NCBI RefSeq assembly: GCF_004799325.1
Contig: NZ_SSMD01000011.1
Span: forward strand, 62,001 to 126,000
Length of the DNA: 64,000 nucleotides
From: Thalassobius vesicularis
Lineage (GTDB): Bacteria > Pseudomonadota > Alphaproteobacteria > Rhodobacterales > Rhodobacteraceae
Direction of reading: 5' to 3'
Of this stretch, positions 1-9,476 are shown one piece after another. The notes under the pieces are model-generated. The model was not told where the DNA came from, did no database searches, and saw only the letters and a program-made list of their open reading frames with translations. Position numbers and translations under genes: made by a program. Numbering within the stretch: the first letter of the stretch is position 1; each line of letters opens with the position of its first letter.

Positions 1-993
1 CAGCCGCAACTCCTTGTCGGCCAGCGCGCGATAGCGTTCGGGGATGCCGTCCGGACAGCGCCGCAGCAGCCCCTCGGCGGTCAGCCGGGCCAGCCGTTGC
101 TGGGGCGGCTCGTTGCCCGACACCTCGTCGGGGTATTCATAGCTCAGCTCCGACAGGCAAAAGGCGCAGCGGGCCGCGATCTCCAGCGTGCGGCGCAGCG
201 CGGCGGGGTGACGGCGGTAAAGCCGCGCCATGTCCTCGGCCCCTTTCAGCCGGCGTTCCGCGTTGGGCAGGGCACGGGTGCCGATGCGGTCGATGGTGCA
301 GCCCTCGCGCAGGCAGGTCAGCACATCGGCCAGCTGGCGGCGGCTGGCGTGGTGCATCAGCACGTCCCCCACCGCCACCATCGGCGCGCCAGCGCGCAGC
401 GCCAGCCCGGCGCAGGCATCAAACCACCCCTGATCCGAGCCATCATAGCGCGGCGCCGCCCCCACGAAGACATGCTCGGGGAACCGCCGCCGCAGCCGTT
501 TCAGCACCGAGGCCGCCGCCGCGATCCCGTCCACCGGCGGCAGGCCGATCAGGATCAGGCCCTGTCCGTACTCCTCCAGATCGGCCAGCGTCAGCTCGCA
601 CCCGGCCTTTTCGGCGCGCCGTTTGCCCAGCGTCAGCAGGCGCGACAGCCGCTGATAGGCGGCGCGGTCGGTGGGCAGGGCCAGCCAGTTCACCGGATCG
701 TCCCGCAGCACCAGCCGCGCCCCCACGATCAGCTTGGGCAATTGGCGCTCGGGTGCCTCGCGCTGCAATTCGCGCAGCGCCGCATAGGCCCGCACCACCC
801 CGGCAAGCGAGTTCCGGTCCGTCACCGCCATCGCCGTCAGCCCCAGTTCAGCCGCGCGGGTGATCAGTTCCTCGGGGTGCGAGGCCCCGGTCAGGAAGGT
901 GAAATTCGTGGTCACCCCCAACTCGGCATAGCCCGCCATCCGGCCGGGCGGCTCGGGCCCCTCGACCGGCAATGTGAACCGCCGCCCGCTCAT
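1..993 (-). CDS. dnaE2: Error-prone DNA polymerase DnaE2, N-terminal part (runs off left edge)
   Basis: Polymerase of the ImuA-ImuB-DnaE2 mutasome, which copies across lesions after DNA damage. The minus frame is open from an ATG at 993 to the window edge, giving 331 codons of a protein usually longer than 1000 residues. After a short leader the sequence reads YAELGVTTNFTFLTGASHPE, the opening of the PHP domain found in DnaE-type polymerases, and is followed by the conserved AAELGLTAMAVTDRNSLAG block. The catalytic palm domain lies outside the window. The start overlaps the imuB stop by 4 bp (ATGA), so the genes are translationally coupled and downstream of imuB. The order imuA-imuB-dnaE2 and the PHP sequence make DnaE2 much more likely than the replicative DnaE1. 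Confidence 0.9.
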   Translation of the reverse strand, partial: MSGRRFTLPVEGPEPPGRMAGYAELGVTTNFTFLTGASHPEELITRAAELGLTAMAVTDRNSLAGVVRAYAALRELQREAPERQLPKLIVGARLVLRDDPVNWLALPTDRAAYQRLSRLLTLGKRRAEKAGCELTLADLEEYGQGLILIGLPPVDGIAAAASVLKRLRRRFPEHVFVGAAPRYDGSDQGWFDACAGLALRAGAPMVAVGDVLMHHASRRQLADVLTCLREGCTIDRIGTRALPNAERRLKGAEDMARLYRRHPAALRRTLEIAARCAFCLSELSYEYPDEVSGNEPPQQRLARLTAEGLLRRCPDGIPERYRALADKELRL

Positions 994-2477
994 GCGAATT
1001 CCCCCTGCGCCCACCAGCCCGGGCTTTGCGGGGTGTGGAACAGCCACAGCCGCCGCCCCTCTTGCGTGTCCACCCGCCAGTAATCGCGCACCCCGCTGCG
1101 CCAGGCGTCATCCTGCATCCACCATTCCGGCGCGATGCGTTCGGGGCCAATGGCGCGCAGGGTACTCAGCCCCATGCGCCGCCAGCGGAACCGCTTCGGA
1201 GGCGTCCCCCCCTGCGCCTGCACCGGCTCGGGCGGGAACAGGATCAACGGGCGCGGACGCGGGGCCGACCAGCCGCTGTCCGGCTCGGACCAGGCGGCGG
1301 CGGCCAGCACAAAGGCGCGCTCGGGGATGTGGCTGTCGGCGGGCAGGACGCGCTGGATGTTCTCCAGCCCGATGCGCGTGCCGATCCGGGTCAGCAGATC
1401 CTCCAGCCGGTCGCCGCCACGCGGGCGCGCGCTGCTCGACAGCTGCTGCACCGGCAGGGGTTCGACCTGCACCGCCTCCAGCCGCAGCTGGTCGATGCCA
1501 TAGCCCGCGTCGATCCCGTCCACCCCGCGCTGGAACAGCGGCAGGATGCGGGCCGGGTCGCGCATCGGGCCGGCCAGCCGCAACTCTACCTGCTGGCTGG
1601 CCTGATCGACCCGGCGCAGGGTCAGGCACAGCACCCGCGCGCCCGCCTCTTGCGCGTGCAGCTTGTCGCACAGCGCCGCCAGCAGGCGCTCTGTCCCGGC
1701 CATCACGTCCTGCTGCCGCCCGATCGGTTCGGGCAGGGTCAGGCGCACGCCGTAATGCGGCGGGTCGGCCTGCGGCGTCACCGCCTCGGCCCGCGCGCCC
1801 AGGGCCTGGTCCAGCCGCGCCAGCACATCCGGGCCGAACCGTCGTGCCAGCGGGGCCCGCGCCGTCCCCGCCAGATCCGCGACCGAGCGCAGCCCCAGCC
1901 GTTGCAGCCCCGTGACCGCCTCCGGCTCCAGCCGCAGCGCGGCCACCGGCAGCATCCCGATCGCCCCCAGCCCCGCCCCCGGCGGCGCAACCGAGACCCC
2001 CTCGCCGTAATGCGCCAGCGCCCAGGCCGCGCCGCGCGTGTCCGCCAGGCCCAGCCGCACCGACAGGCCCGCGCGCTCCAACCGGGCGGCCATGTCGGCC
2101 AGCATCCCCGCCTCGCCACCCCACAGATGCGCCGAGCCCGTCACGTCCAGCACCAGCCCGTCCACGCCATCCGTCCCCACCCAGGGGCAATAGCGCGTGG
2201 ACCAGCGCCGCAGCGCCTGCATGAACCGCGCGTCCTGACGCGGGTTCGCCGGCAGGGTGCGCAGCTGCGGACAGAACGCGCGCGCATCGGCCAGCGGCAT
2301 CCCCCGCCCCAGCCCCAGCGCCTGCGCGGCCGGGTTCAGGCAGTACAGCCGCTCGGTGTTGTCCTGTTTCAGCGTCAGGGCAAAGGCCCCGTCAGTCGGG
2401 CGCGCCCTCAGCGCCCGGTCGCTTGCCAACCGGGGAAACCACATGCACACGACGCGACGCGTGATCCCATCGAACAT
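990..2477 (-). CDS. imuB: ImuB, catalytically inactive Y-family polymerase-like mutasome subunit
   Basis: About 495 residues. ImuB links DnaE2 and ImuA to the beta clamp during translesion synthesis. The N-terminus carries MWFPRLASDRALR, the ImuB version of the Y-family opening. A palm-like segment follows (VGTDGVDGLVLDVTGSAHLWGG), in which the acidic active-site residues of true DinB polymerases are not preserved. A helix-hairpin-helix-like stretch lies near residues 190-230, and the C-terminus is an Arg/Trp-rich DUF6504-like tail ending in WWAQGEFA. I chose the ATG at 2477; a TTG at 2489 in the same frame and an ATG at 2444 directly before WFPRLAS are alternatives. The gene overlaps the 3' end of imuA by 86 bp and dnaE2 by 4 bp. 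A GAAC-N7-GAAC site lies 15 bp upstream of the chosen start. Confidence 0.92.
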   Translation of the reverse strand: MFDGITRRVVCMWFPRLASDRALRARPTDGAFALTLKQDNTERLYCLNPAAQALGLGRGMPLADARAFCPQLRTLPANPRQDARFMQALRRWSTRYCPWVGTDGVDGLVLDVTGSAHLWGGEAGMLADMAARLERAGLSVRLGLADTRGAAWALAHYGEGVSVAPPGAGLGAIGMLPVAALRLEPEAVTGLQRLGLRSVADLAGTARAPLARRFGPDVLARLDQALGARAEAVTPQADPPHYGVRLTLPEPIGRQQDVMAGTERLLAALCDKLHAQEAGARVLCLTLRRVDQASQQVELRLAGPMRDPARILPLFQRGVDGIDAGYGIDQLRLEAVQVEPLPVQQLSSSARPRGGDRLEDLLTRIGTRIGLENIQRVLPADSHIPERAFVLAAAAWSEPDSGWSAPRPRPLILFPPEPVQAQGGTPPKRFRWRRMGLSTLRAIGPERIAPEWWMQDDAWRSGVRDYWRVDTQEGRRLWLFHTPQSPGWWAQGEFA

Positions 2478-2973
2478 CCCAAGACCCAATTGTTCCTGTT
2501 TTGTTCTTTATAATTTCCCACCGCATCCGAGTCGAGTCCGTCTCCTCTGCGACAGGGCTACAGGACCAGCGGGTTTCGGCCGCATTGCTGCCCATGCCCT
2601 CGCCGATCAGGCACAGCCCCGTGGCGCGCCCGGCCTTGGCGGCCAGTTGCAGGCGGCGCCCTTCGCGCAGGTCCAGCGGGCGGCTGATCGCCACGATCAC
2701 CAGCGGCACCGCCCCGTCGCGCAGCGATTCTTCGGCGACGGCCAGCATGTCGGTCTGGTCTTTGGCCTGCGCCAGCAACAGCCGCGCCGGGTCGAAGAAC
2801 GCCAACAACCCCAGTGGGTTCGGCATCTCGGGCCGCCAGGATTCGCGAATCCACAGCACCGGCCCCTGCCCCTGGGCCGCGCAAATCGCGGCAAAGGCGG
2901 GGGCGGCGGGGCCCGTGGCCTCGTGCACGCGCCCACTGCGCAGGGGGAAAGAGGGAATCTGCCGTTGCGTCAT
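2392..2973 (-). CDS. imuA: ImuA, RecA/SulA-like mutasome component
   Basis: First gene of the imuA-imuB-dnaE2 group. ImuA is a RecA/SulA-like protein needed for damage-induced mutagenesis. Visible features are SGRVHEATGPAAPAFAA near the N-terminus (a typical ImuA opening), GPVLWIRESWRPEMPNPLGL, FDPARLLLAQAKDQTDMLAV, and GAVPLVIVAISRPLDL with a following RRLQLAA helix. These match the RecA-like fold but lack a clear Walker A motif, as is usual in the family. The frame stays open to 3177. An ATG at 3045 would add 24 residues of poor composition, and neither start has a good ribosome site, so the start is uncertain. The C-terminus (TRMRWEIIKNKTGTIGSWD) overlaps the start of imuB. Confidence 0.8.
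   Translation of the reverse strand: MTQRQIPSFPLRSGRVHEATGPAAPAFAAICAAQGQGPVLWIRESWRPEMPNPLGLLAFFDPARLLLAQAKDQTDMLAVAEESLRDGAVPLVIVAISRPLDLREGRRLQLAAKAGRATGLCLIGEGMGSNAAETRWSCSPVAEETDSTRMRWEIIKNKTGTIGSWDVRWDHASRRVHVVSPVGKRPGAEGAPD
2492..2506. promoter_or_regulatory. Candidate LexA (SOS) box between imuA and imuB
   Basis: The plus strand reads GTTC, 7 bases, GTTC, an exact match to the direct-repeat LexA box of alphaproteobacteria; the minus strand reads GAAC-N7-GAAC. It lies 15 bp upstream of the imuB ATG but inside the last codons of imuA, where it also encodes the conserved KNKTGT segment. The match could therefore be a coding coincidence. I found no equivalent site upstream of imuA. Confidence 0.4.
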
Positions 2974-3135
2974 GAAAAAATCATACAGCCCCCCCGGGCC
3001 AAGATAAATCCCGTCGCCGGAAATGCTGCGTCGCGGCAAGGTCATGAAACCGCACAACAATTGGGCAATCTGCTTAACGTATTCTAAATAGTGTATGTTT
3101 TTCAAACCTTTGCGGTCGAAAAAAACCACCGAAAT

Positions 3136-3149
3136 TTGACAGAGATCAA
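3136..3149. promoter_or_regulatory. FNR/FnrL-type box upstream of napF
   Basis: TTGAC-AGAG-ATCAA is a one-mismatch version of the FNR-family consensus TTGAT-N4-ATCAA. It is centred about 61 bp upstream of the napF start, in the only long intergenic space before the nap operon. This placement fits oxygen- or NO-dependent activation of nitrate reduction by an FNR, FnrL or Dnr protein. The regulator itself is not in the window. Confidence 0.7.
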
Positions 3150-3203
3150 CATGAACCACCGCGCGCCCGGGTAACACATCCGTGATCCAGAGGGTGTCGA
3201 ACC

Positions 3204-3722
3204 ATGACCCAGACCGCCAGCAGACGTGCTTTCCTTCGGGGGCAGTTCAGCCAGCGACGCGTAATGCGGCCGCTGGGTGCACTTGCGCCCGAGGCTTTTG
3301 CGCGCGCCTGCACCGGCTGCATGGACTGCGCCGAGGCCTGCCCCGAGGGCATCATCATCACCGATTCGGACAACCTGCCGGTGGTTGACCTGCGCCTGGG
3401 CGCCTGCACCTTCTGCGGCGACTGCCTCAATGCCTGCGAAACCGGCGCGCTGGATGCCGACACCCCCTGGGACTGGAAGGCCACCGTTACCGACGACTGC
3501 CTGTCGCTGAACGGCGTCTCGTGCCGCACCTGCGAAGACCAGTGCGACGAGCAAGCCCTGCGTTTCCGACTGATGACCGGCGGGCGCGCCCAGCCGATCG
3601 TCGACCCCGAACTGTGCCGCGGATGCGGTGCCTGTGCCGCCGCCTGCCCGGCCGGTGCCGTCACCTTTACCCATCAAGACCCCCGGCCCGACCTTCAACA
3701 TGACGGAGTGAACCCATGCTGA
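3204..3722 (+). CDS. napF: NapF, ferredoxin-type protein of periplasmic nitrate reductase
   Basis: 172 residues, cytoplasmic iron-sulfur protein that helps mature NapA before Tat export. It shows the ferredoxin motifs CTGCMDCAEACPEG and CTFCGDCLNACETG, a middle Cys cluster (CRTCEDQCDE), and CRGCGACAAACPAG near the C-terminus. Together these give cysteines for three to four 4Fe-4S clusters. The N-terminus has an SRRAFLRG segment resembling a Tat motif, which is typical for NapF although it stays in the cytoplasm. A GAGGG ribosome-site-like stretch precedes the ATG. It is the first gene of the operon behind an FNR-type site and overlaps napD by 7 bp. Confidence 0.95.
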   Translation: MTQTASRRAFLRGQFSQRRVMRPLGALAPEAFARACTGCMDCAEACPEGIIITDSDNLPVVDLRLGACTFCGDCLNACETGALDADTPWDWKATVTDDCLSLNGVSCRTCEDQCDEQALRFRLMTGGRAQPIVDPELCRGCGACAAACPAGAVTFTHQDPRPDLQHDGVNPC

Positions 3723-3979
3723 ACATTTGCGGATGCCTAGTGCATGCGATGCCCGGCCTTGTACCCGGCGTCGTCTCCGAGCTTGGCGCCATGGAAGGCG
3801 TCGAAGTTCATGCAGAAAAAGACGGGCGCATCGTCGTCACCGTCGAAGACACCGAAACCACACGCGCCTCGGACCAGATCATGGACATGCACAAGATCGC
3901 CGGCGTGCTGACCGTCACCCTGACTTATCACCACTTCGAACCGCAGGACGCCGCCGACGTCGCGGTTCCCGCCCTCTGA
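3716..3979 (+). CDS. napD: NapD, chaperone for the NapA Tat signal peptide
   Basis: 87 residues, the normal size for NapD. NapD binds the twin-arginine signal of NapA and holds back export until the molybdenum cofactor is loaded. The opening [14 protein letters not shown], the [18 protein letters not shown] core and the ending ILTYHH-type motif (here [12 protein letters not shown]) follow the ferredoxin-like fold of the family. The start overlaps the end of napF and the stop lies 13 bp before napA, which suggests translational coupling. Confidence 0.94.
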   Translation: MLNICGCLVHAMPGLVPGVVSELGAMEGVEVHAEKDGRIVVTVEDTETTRASDQIMDMHKIAGVLTVTLTYHHFEPQDAADVAVPAL

Positions 3980-3992
3980 GGAGACCCTGCCA

Positions 3993-6482
3993 ATGACCCT
4001 GCCCACCTCTCGTCGTTCTTTCCTGAAGGCCTCTGCCGCTGCGGCTACCGCATCGGCTGCGGGCATCACCCTGCCTGACGCGGCAACCGCTCAGGTCGGC
4101 ACCCCCGACATCCGCTGGGATAAAGCGGCCTGCCGTTTCTGCGGCACCGGCTGCTCGGTTCTGGTCGGGGTCAAGGACGGCCGCGTCGTCGCCACCCAAG
4201 GCGACCCCAAGGCGCCCGTGAACCGCGGCCTGAACTGCATCAAGGGCTACTTCCTGTCCAAGATCATGTACGGCAAGGACCGCCTGACCCAGCCGATGCT
4301 GCGTAAATCCAACGGCGTCTATGACAAGAACGGCGAATTCACCCCGGTCAGCTGGGACGAAGCCTTCGACATCATGGCCGAGAAATGGAAAAAGGCGCTG
4401 GCCGAAAAAGGCCCCGATGGCATCGGCATGTTCGGCTCGGGCCAGTGGACCGTCTGGGAAGGCTACGCCGCCGCCAAGCTCTACAAGGCCGGCTTCCGCT
4501 CCAACAACATCGACCCGAACGCACGTCACTGCATGGCGTCTGCCGTGGCCGGCTTCATCCGCACCTTCGGCATCGACGAGCCGATGGGCTGCTATGACGA
4601 CCTGGAACACGCCGACACCTTCGTGCTCTGGGGCTCCAACATGGCCGAGATGCACCCGATCCTGTGGTCGCGTCTGACCAACACCCGCCTGACCAAGCCG
4701 GGCGCCGAAGTGCACGTCCTGTCCACCTTCGAGCACCGCTCGTTCGAGCTGGCCGACAACGGCATGATCTTCACGCCGCAGACCGACCTGGCGATCCTGA
4801 ACTACATCGCGAACTACATCATCGAAAACAACGCGGTGAACTGGGACTTCGTGAACAAGAACGTCAACTTCACCAAGACCCCGACCGACATCGGCTATGG
4901 CCTGCGCCCCGAACACGCGCTGGAACAGGCCGCCGCGAACCCCGCCGCGGGCAAGCTGGAACCGATCTCGTTCGACGAGTACAAGGCCTATGTCGCTGAA
5001 TACACGCTGGAAAAAGTCTCGGAACTCTCCGGCGTGCCTGAGGCAAGCCTGCTGCGTCTGGCCCAGCAATATGCTGACCCGAACCGCAAGGTGATGTCGC
5101 TGTGGACCATGGGCTTCAACCAGCACACCCGTGGCTCGTGGGTCAACTCGCTGATGTACAACGTGCACCTGCTGGTCGGTAAAATCTCCGAGCCGGGCAA
5201 CTCGCCCTTCTCGCTGACCGGTCAGCCCTCGGCTTGCGGCACCGCCCGCGAGGTCGGCACCTTCGCCCACCGTCTGCCCGCAGACATGGTCGTCGGCAAC
5301 GACAAGCACCGCGAGATTTCCGAGCATAAGTGGAAACTGCCCGCCGGTCTGCTGAACGGCAAGGTCGGTGCCCACGCCGTGCTGCAGAACCGCCTGCTGA
5401 AAGACGGCAAGATCAACGCCTACTGGGTGCAGTGCACCAACAACATGCAGGCCGCGCCCAACATGAACGAAGAAGGTCTGCCGGGCTATCGCAACCCCGA
5501 CAACTTCATCGTCGTGTCCGATCCCTACCCGACCGTCACCGCCCTGTCCGCCGATCTGATCCTGCCCACCGCCATGTGGGTGGAAAAAGAAGGCGCCTAC
5601 GGCAACGCTGAACGCCGCACCCAGTTCTGGCGCCAGCAGGTCGACGCCCCCGGCGAGGCCAAGTCGGACGTCTGGCAGGTCATGGAATTCTCGAAACGCT
5701 TCACCACCGACGAAGTGTGGCCGGCCGAGATCCTGGACGCCAACCCCGAGTACAAGGGCAAGAACCTGTTCGACGTGCTTTTTGCCAACGGTCAGGTCGA
5801 CAAGTACCCGCTGTCGGAAATCGCCGAAGGCTTCAACAACGACGAATCCAAGCATTTCGGCTTCTACGTCCAGAAGGGCCTGTTCGAAGAATACGCCACC
5901 TTCGGTCGCGGCAAGGCGCACGATCTGGCCGATTTCGACGTCTACCACCAGGCCCGCGGCCTGCGCTGGCCGGTCGTTGACGGCAAGGAAACGCTGTACC
6001 GCTTCCGCGAAGGCTATGACCCCTACGTGAAAGCTGGCGAAGGCGTCAAATTCTACGGCAAGCCCGACGGCAAGGCGAACATCATCTTCGCACCGTACGA
6101 GCCGCCCGCAGAAAGCCCGGATGACGAATATAACCTGTGGCTGGTGACTGGCCGCGTGCTGGAACACTGGCACTCGGGCTCGATGACCCGCCGCGTGCCG
6201 GAACTGCACCGTGCCTTCCCGTCGGCCGTGGTGTTCATGCACCCCGAGGACGCCAAGGATCGCGGTCTGCGCCGCGGGCAAGAGATCACCATCTCGACCC
6301 GCCGCGGCGAGGTCACCTCGCGCGTCGAAACCCGTGGCCGGAACAAAATGCCCCGCGGCGTCGTGTTCTTCCCGTGGTTCGACGAAGGCCAGCTGGTGAA
6401 CAAGCTGACGCTGGACGCCACCTGCCCGATCTCGAAGGAAACCGACTTCAAGAAATGCGCCTGCAAGGTTGCACGCGCCTGA
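3993..6482 (+). CDS. napA: NapA, periplasmic nitrate reductase catalytic subunit
   Basis: 829 residues. It reduces nitrate to nitrite in the periplasm with a bis-MGD molybdenum cofactor and one 4Fe-4S cluster, taking electrons from NapB. The Tat signal is [14 protein letters not shown] at residues 5-18, with a probable cleavage site after the ATAQ segment near residue 34. The cluster ligands are C47, C50, C54 and C82. The Mo ligand is probably C180, in the segment [13 protein letters not shown]. The C-terminal MopB domain has [16 protein letters not shown] and ends near [10 protein letters not shown]. The length matches NapA of proteobacteria, and nothing is broken. The gene sits between its chaperone NapD and the NapGH electron-transfer pair. 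Confidence 0.97.
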   Translation: MTLPTSRRSFLKASAAAATASAAGITLPDAATAQVGTPDIRWDKAACRFCGTGCSVLVGVKDGRVVATQGDPKAPVNRGLNCIKGYFLSKIMYGKDRLTQPMLRKSNGVYDKNGEFTPVSWDEAFDIMAEKWKKALAEKGPDGIGMFGSGQWTVWEGYAAAKLYKAGFRSNNIDPNARHCMASAVAGFIRTFGIDEPMGCYDDLEHADTFVLWGSNMAEMHPILWSRLTNTRLTKPGAEVHVLSTFEHRSFELADNGMIFTPQTDLAILNYIANYIIENNAVNWDFVNKNVNFTKTPTDIGYGLRPEHALEQAAANPAAGKLEPISFDEYKAYVAEYTLEKVSELSGVPEASLLRLAQQYADPNRKVMSLWTMGFNQHTRGSWVNSLMYNVHLLVGKISEPGNSPFSLTGQPSACGTAREVGTFAHRLPADMVVGNDKHREISEHKWKLPAGLLNGKVGAHAVLQNRLLKDGKINAYWVQCTNNMQAAPNMNEEGLPGYRNPDNFIVVSDPYPTVTALSADLILPTAMWVEKEGAYGNAERRTQFWRQQVDAPGEAKSDVWQVMEFSKRFTTDEVWPAEILDANPEYKGKNLFDVLFANGQVDKYPLSEIAEGFNNDESKHFGFYVQKGLFEEYATFGRGKAHDLADFDVYHQARGLRWPVVDGKETLYRFREGYDPYVKAGEGVKFYGKPDGKANIIFAPYEPPAESPDDEYNLWLVTGRVLEHWHSGSMTRRVPELHRAFPSAVVFMHPEDAKDRGLRRGQEITISTRRGEVTSRVETRGRNKMPRGVVFFPWFDEGQLVNKLTLDATCPISKETDFKKCACKVARA

Positions 6483-6508
6483 TCTGAGTTGAACTGAAAG
6501 AAAGACCC

Positions 6509-7327
6509 ATGTCCGCCGCCAAGCGCCCCGCCAAAGCCATCGACCGCCGCCGCTTCCTTCAGGATGCGTCGCGCGGCGTGGCGGGCTGTGCGCTGGCGGG
6601 CATGGGGCTGGGTTGGCTGGCCACCTCTACGGCCCGCGCCCTGCCCGCACAGGCCCTGCGCCCCCCCGGAGCGTTGGCCGAGGACGATTTCCTTGCCGCC
6701 TGCATCCGTTGCGGGCTGTGTGTGCGCGACTGCCCCTATGACACGCTGTCTCTGGCCGAGCTGGGCGTCGACGCCCCCGCCACCGGCACCCCCTATTTCA
6801 CCGCCCGCGATGTGCCCTGTGAAATGTGCGACGACATTCCCTGCGTTGTCGCCTGTCCCACCGGCGCGCTGGATCACGGGCTGGACCGGATCGACGACGC
6901 CCGCATGGGCGTGGCCGTCCTGATCGACGAAGAACGCTGCCTGAACGCGCTCGGCCTGCGCTGCGACGTGTGCTACCGCGTCTGCCCCGTCATCGACGAG
7001 GCGATCACGCTCGAGCAATCCCACAACGCCCGCTCCGGCCACCACGCGATCTTCATGCCGACCGTGCATGCCGACAAATGCACCGGCTGCGGCAAATGCG
7101 AAAAATCCTGCGTGCTGCCCGGCGCCTCTGCGATCAAGGTGCTGCCGCACCGCATCGCCTTGGCCGAAGCGGCCGAGCATTACAAACTGGGCTGGAAGGA
7201 AAACAACCCGCTGGTCGATGAGCTGATCGACCTGCCCGACCGCCTGCCCGGCCCCGGCACCGACAACCTTGTCGCGCCCGGCGGCTACGAGCCTGCTTTC
7301 AAACTGCCCGGAGGGCCGGGCCAATGA
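6509..7327 (+). CDS. napG: NapG, periplasmic ferredoxin-type quinol-oxidation component
   Basis: 272 residues. With NapH it passes electrons from ubiquinol or menaquinol towards NapC/NapB. A Tat motif ([12 protein letters not shown], residues 12-23) is followed by a hydrophobic run ending in ALPAQA. Four ferredoxin motifs follow: [42 protein letters not shown] with an upstream Cys, and [15 protein letters not shown]. It overlaps napH by 4 bp (ATGA). Most alphaproteobacterial nap operons lack napGH, so the napFDAGHBC order resembles that of enteric bacteria and some roseobacters. Confidence 0.96.
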   Translation: MSAAKRPAKAIDRRRFLQDASRGVAGCALAGMGLGWLATSTARALPAQALRPPGALAEDDFLAACIRCGLCVRDCPYDTLSLAELGVDAPATGTPYFTARDVPCEMCDDIPCVVACPTGALDHGLDRIDDARMGVAVLIDEERCLNALGLRCDVCYRVCPVIDEAITLEQSHNARSGHHAIFMPTVHADKCTGCGKCEKSCVLPGASAIKVLPHRIALAEAAEHYKLGWKENNPLVDELIDLPDRLPGPGTDNLVAPGGYEPAFKLPGGPGQ

Positions 7328-8244
7328 AGCTGAAAACCAAATCCCCCATCGGCGCCGAAGCGATCGAAGCCAAAGGCTGGATCGGCGCGCACCGTTTCCT
7401 GATCCTGCGCCGCATCAGCCAGGCGTTCTTCCTGTCGCTGTTCCTGATCGGCCCGTGGTTCGGCCTGTGGTGGGTCAAGGGCAACCTGTCCGGCTCGTTG
7501 ACGCTTGGCATCCTGCCGCTGACCGACCCGTTCATCGCGCTGCAATCCCTCGTCGCTGGCCACTGGCCCGAGATGACGGCCCTGATCGGCGCCCTCATCG
7601 TCGGTGTCACCTACGCGCTGATCGGCGGGCGGGTCTATTGCTCGTGGGTGTGCCCGATCAACCCGGTGACGGATGCCGCGCACTGGCTGCACGACAAGCT
7701 GAACATGCCCAAGGGCTGGCAGCCCAAGGCCAACACCCGCTACTACATGCTGGCGATGGTTCTGGCCGTGTCCGCCGCCACCGGCACCATCGCGTGGGAG
7801 TTCGTGAACCCCATCTCGATGCTGCATCGCGGGCTGATCTTCGGCGTCGGCTTTGCCTGGGCCTTCGTGCTGGGCGTCTTCGTGATGGACTTCGTGCTGG
7901 CCCGGCGCGGCTGGTGCGGCCACCTGTGCCCCGTCGGCGCCTTCTACGGCCTGCTTGGGCGCGGCTCGGTCCTGCGCATCACCGCCGACAAACGCGCCGC
8001 CTGCGACGACTGCATGGATTGCTTTGCCGTCTGCCCCGAAATGCACGTCATCACCCCTGCCTTGCGCGGCGGCGATGACGACACCCCGCTGATCCTCAGC
8101 CCCGATTGTACCAACTGCGGCCGCTGCATCGACGTGTGCTCGGTCGACGTCTTCCACTTCACCCACCGTTTCGACAAGACCCCTTCCCCGGGACGTGTGC
8201 GAACGCCTTCCAACTCTGCGTCCGGGGCCGATAAGGCCGCCTGA
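7324..8244 (+). CDS. napH: NapH, membrane ferredoxin-type quinol dehydrogenase
   Basis: 306 residues, inner-membrane partner of NapG. Hydrophobic segments lie at about residues 30-50, 80-105, 140-160 and 175-200. Two cytoplasmic motifs of the NapH/NosR type are present, [12 protein letters not shown] and [12 protein letters not shown]. At the C-terminus are two ferredoxin motifs, [13 protein letters not shown] and [14 protein letters not shown]. The start overlaps napG by 4 bp and the stop lies 20 bp before napB. Confidence 0.95.
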   Translation: MKLKTKSPIGAEAIEAKGWIGAHRFLILRRISQAFFLSLFLIGPWFGLWWVKGNLSGSLTLGILPLTDPFIALQSLVAGHWPEMTALIGALIVGVTYALIGGRVYCSWVCPINPVTDAAHWLHDKLNMPKGWQPKANTRYYMLAMVLAVSAATGTIAWEFVNPISMLHRGLIFGVGFAWAFVLGVFVMDFVLARRGWCGHLCPVGAFYGLLGRGSVLRITADKRAACDDCMDCFAVCPEMHVITPALRGGDDDTPLILSPDCTNCGRCIDVCSVDVFHFTHRFDKTPSPGRVRTPSNSASGADKAA

Positions 8245-8264
8245 GCAAGCAACGGAGACCAACC

Positions 8265-8696
8265 ATGAAAAAGACCAGCATCATCAGCGCACTCACCGTG
8301 TCGGCCCTGCTGCTTGCAGGGGCCGCACTGGCCCAGCAGGCCGGAAAGGTCGCCACGCTTCGCGGTTCGGACGCGGCCGACGCCGACCAGGCCGGCGAAG
8401 TCTACCACCAGGACGAAAAGCGGTTCCCCCGCAACTATCGTCAGCAGCCGCCGCTGATCCCGCACACCATCGACAAGTACCAGATCGACCTGAAGGCCAA
8501 CGAATGCCTTGGCTGCCACGACTGGACCAACGCCGGTGATCGCGGCGCGCCCACCCTGTCGATGACCCACTATCTGGATCGCGAAGGCAACCAGCTGGAT
8601 ACCGTCGCCGGCACCCGCTGGTTCTGCAACCAGTGCCACGTGCCGCAGGCCGATGCGCCCGCGCTGGTGGACAACACCTTCGCGCCGTCGAACTGA
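8265..8696 (+). CDS. napB: NapB, dihaem c-type cytochrome subunit of nitrate reductase
   Basis: 143 residues. This periplasmic electron-transfer subunit passes electrons from NapC or NapGH to NapA. A Sec signal peptide occupies residues 1 to about 24 (KKTSIISALTVSALLLAG followed by AALAQQ). Two CxxCH haem-binding motifs are visible, CLGCH and CNQCH. The histidines in PLIPHTIDKY and TLSMTHYLDR are likely distal ligands, as in other NapB proteins. A good ribosome site (GGAGA) lies just before the start. Confidence 0.95.
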   Translation: MKKTSIISALTVSALLLAGAALAQQAGKVATLRGSDAADADQAGEVYHQDEKRFPRNYRQQPPLIPHTIDKYQIDLKANECLGCHDWTNAGDRGAPTLSMTHYLDREGNQLDTVAGTRWFCNQCHVPQADAPALVDNTFAPSN

Positions 8697-8717
8697 CCCC
8701 CGGGAAGGAGAACCAAC

Positions 8718-9425
8718 ATGTCGGATCAATCCCCACAGCCCCGGCCGGGTTTCCTGCGCCGCGTATGGCGCTTCATCGCCTCTCCGTCGGGCGTCTTTTC
8801 GCTGGGCTTCCTTGTGGTCGTCGGTTTCATCGCCGGTGTCGTCTTCTGGGGCGGCTTCCACTGGGCGCTGGAAATGACCAACCGCGAGGAATTCTGCATC
8901 TCGTGCCACGAGATGAAGGATAACGTCTACGCCGAGTATCAGGGCTCCGTTCACCAGAACAACTCGTCCGGTGTGCGCGCGACCTGCCCGGATTGCCACG
9001 TCCCCAAGGATTGGGGCCCCAAGATCATCCGCAAGATTCAGGCGACCAAGGAGCTTTACGGCCACTTCGTCTCCAAATCGATCTGGACCCGCGAAAAGTT
9101 CGAGGACATGCGGCTGGAGCTCGCCTCGCATGAATGGGCGCGCATGAAGAAGACCGACTCGAAAGAGTGCCGCAACTGCCACAGCTTCGAGTTCATGGAC
9201 TTCACCCTGCAAGAAAACCGCGCCGCCGCGAACCACCAGACCGCGCTGGACGACGGCAAGACCTGCATCGACTGCCACCAGGGCATCGCGCACGACCTGC
9301 CCGCCGGCTACCTGGAGAAATACCGCGAAGTCGTGGCCGAGCTTCAGGCCGATGGCACGCTGCCGCAAAAGACGCAGCCGACAGCCGTGGCCAAGCGTGA
9401 AATCGACAGCTATCTTGATAAATAA
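8718..9425 (+). CDS. napC: NapC, tetrahaem cytochrome c quinol dehydrogenase
   Basis: 235 residues, NapC/NirT family. It is anchored in the membrane by one N-terminal helix at about residues 24-50 ([20 protein letters not shown]) and oxidises quinol to reduce NapB. Four haem motifs follow: CISCH, CPDCH, CRNCH and CIDCH. The motif order and length are normal for NapC. It is the last nap gene; a strong hairpin terminator follows within 40 bp. An AAGGAG ribosome site precedes the ATG. Confidence 0.95.
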   Translation: MSDQSPQPRPGFLRRVWRFIASPSGVFSLGFLVVVGFIAGVVFWGGFHWALEMTNREEFCISCHEMKDNVYAEYQGSVHQNNSSGVRATCPDCHVPKDWGPKIIRKIQATKELYGHFVSKSIWTREKFEDMRLELASHEWARMKKTDSKECRNCHSFEFMDFTLQENRAAANHQTALDDGKTCIDCHQGIAHDLPAGYLEKYREVVAELQADGTLPQKTQPTAVAKREIDSYLDK

Positions 9426-9430
9426 GTTCC

Positions 9431-9462
9431 CCGCCCCCGGCCCAAACCGGGGGCGGCCTTTT
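9431..9462 (+). terminator. Rho-independent terminator after napC
   Basis: A 10-bp perfect GC stem (CCGCCCCCGG and CCGGGGGCGG) around a 6-base loop is followed by CCTTTTC. It lies 5 bp after the napC stop and 14 bp before the next gene, so it probably ends the nap transcript, at least in part. Confidence 0.8.
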
Positions 9463-9476
9463 CGAAAGGCATCCAG

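Noticed and set aside
97-1083. A 328-codon plus-strand frame at the left edge
   Set aside because: The minus strand encodes the PHP domain of DnaE2 with clear family motifs; the plus frame is its shadow.
3915-6281. A 788-codon open frame opposite napA
   Set aside because: It is an antisense shadow produced by the high-GC third codon positions of napA; the sequence is His/Val/Gly/Arg-rich low-quality protein with no family motif.
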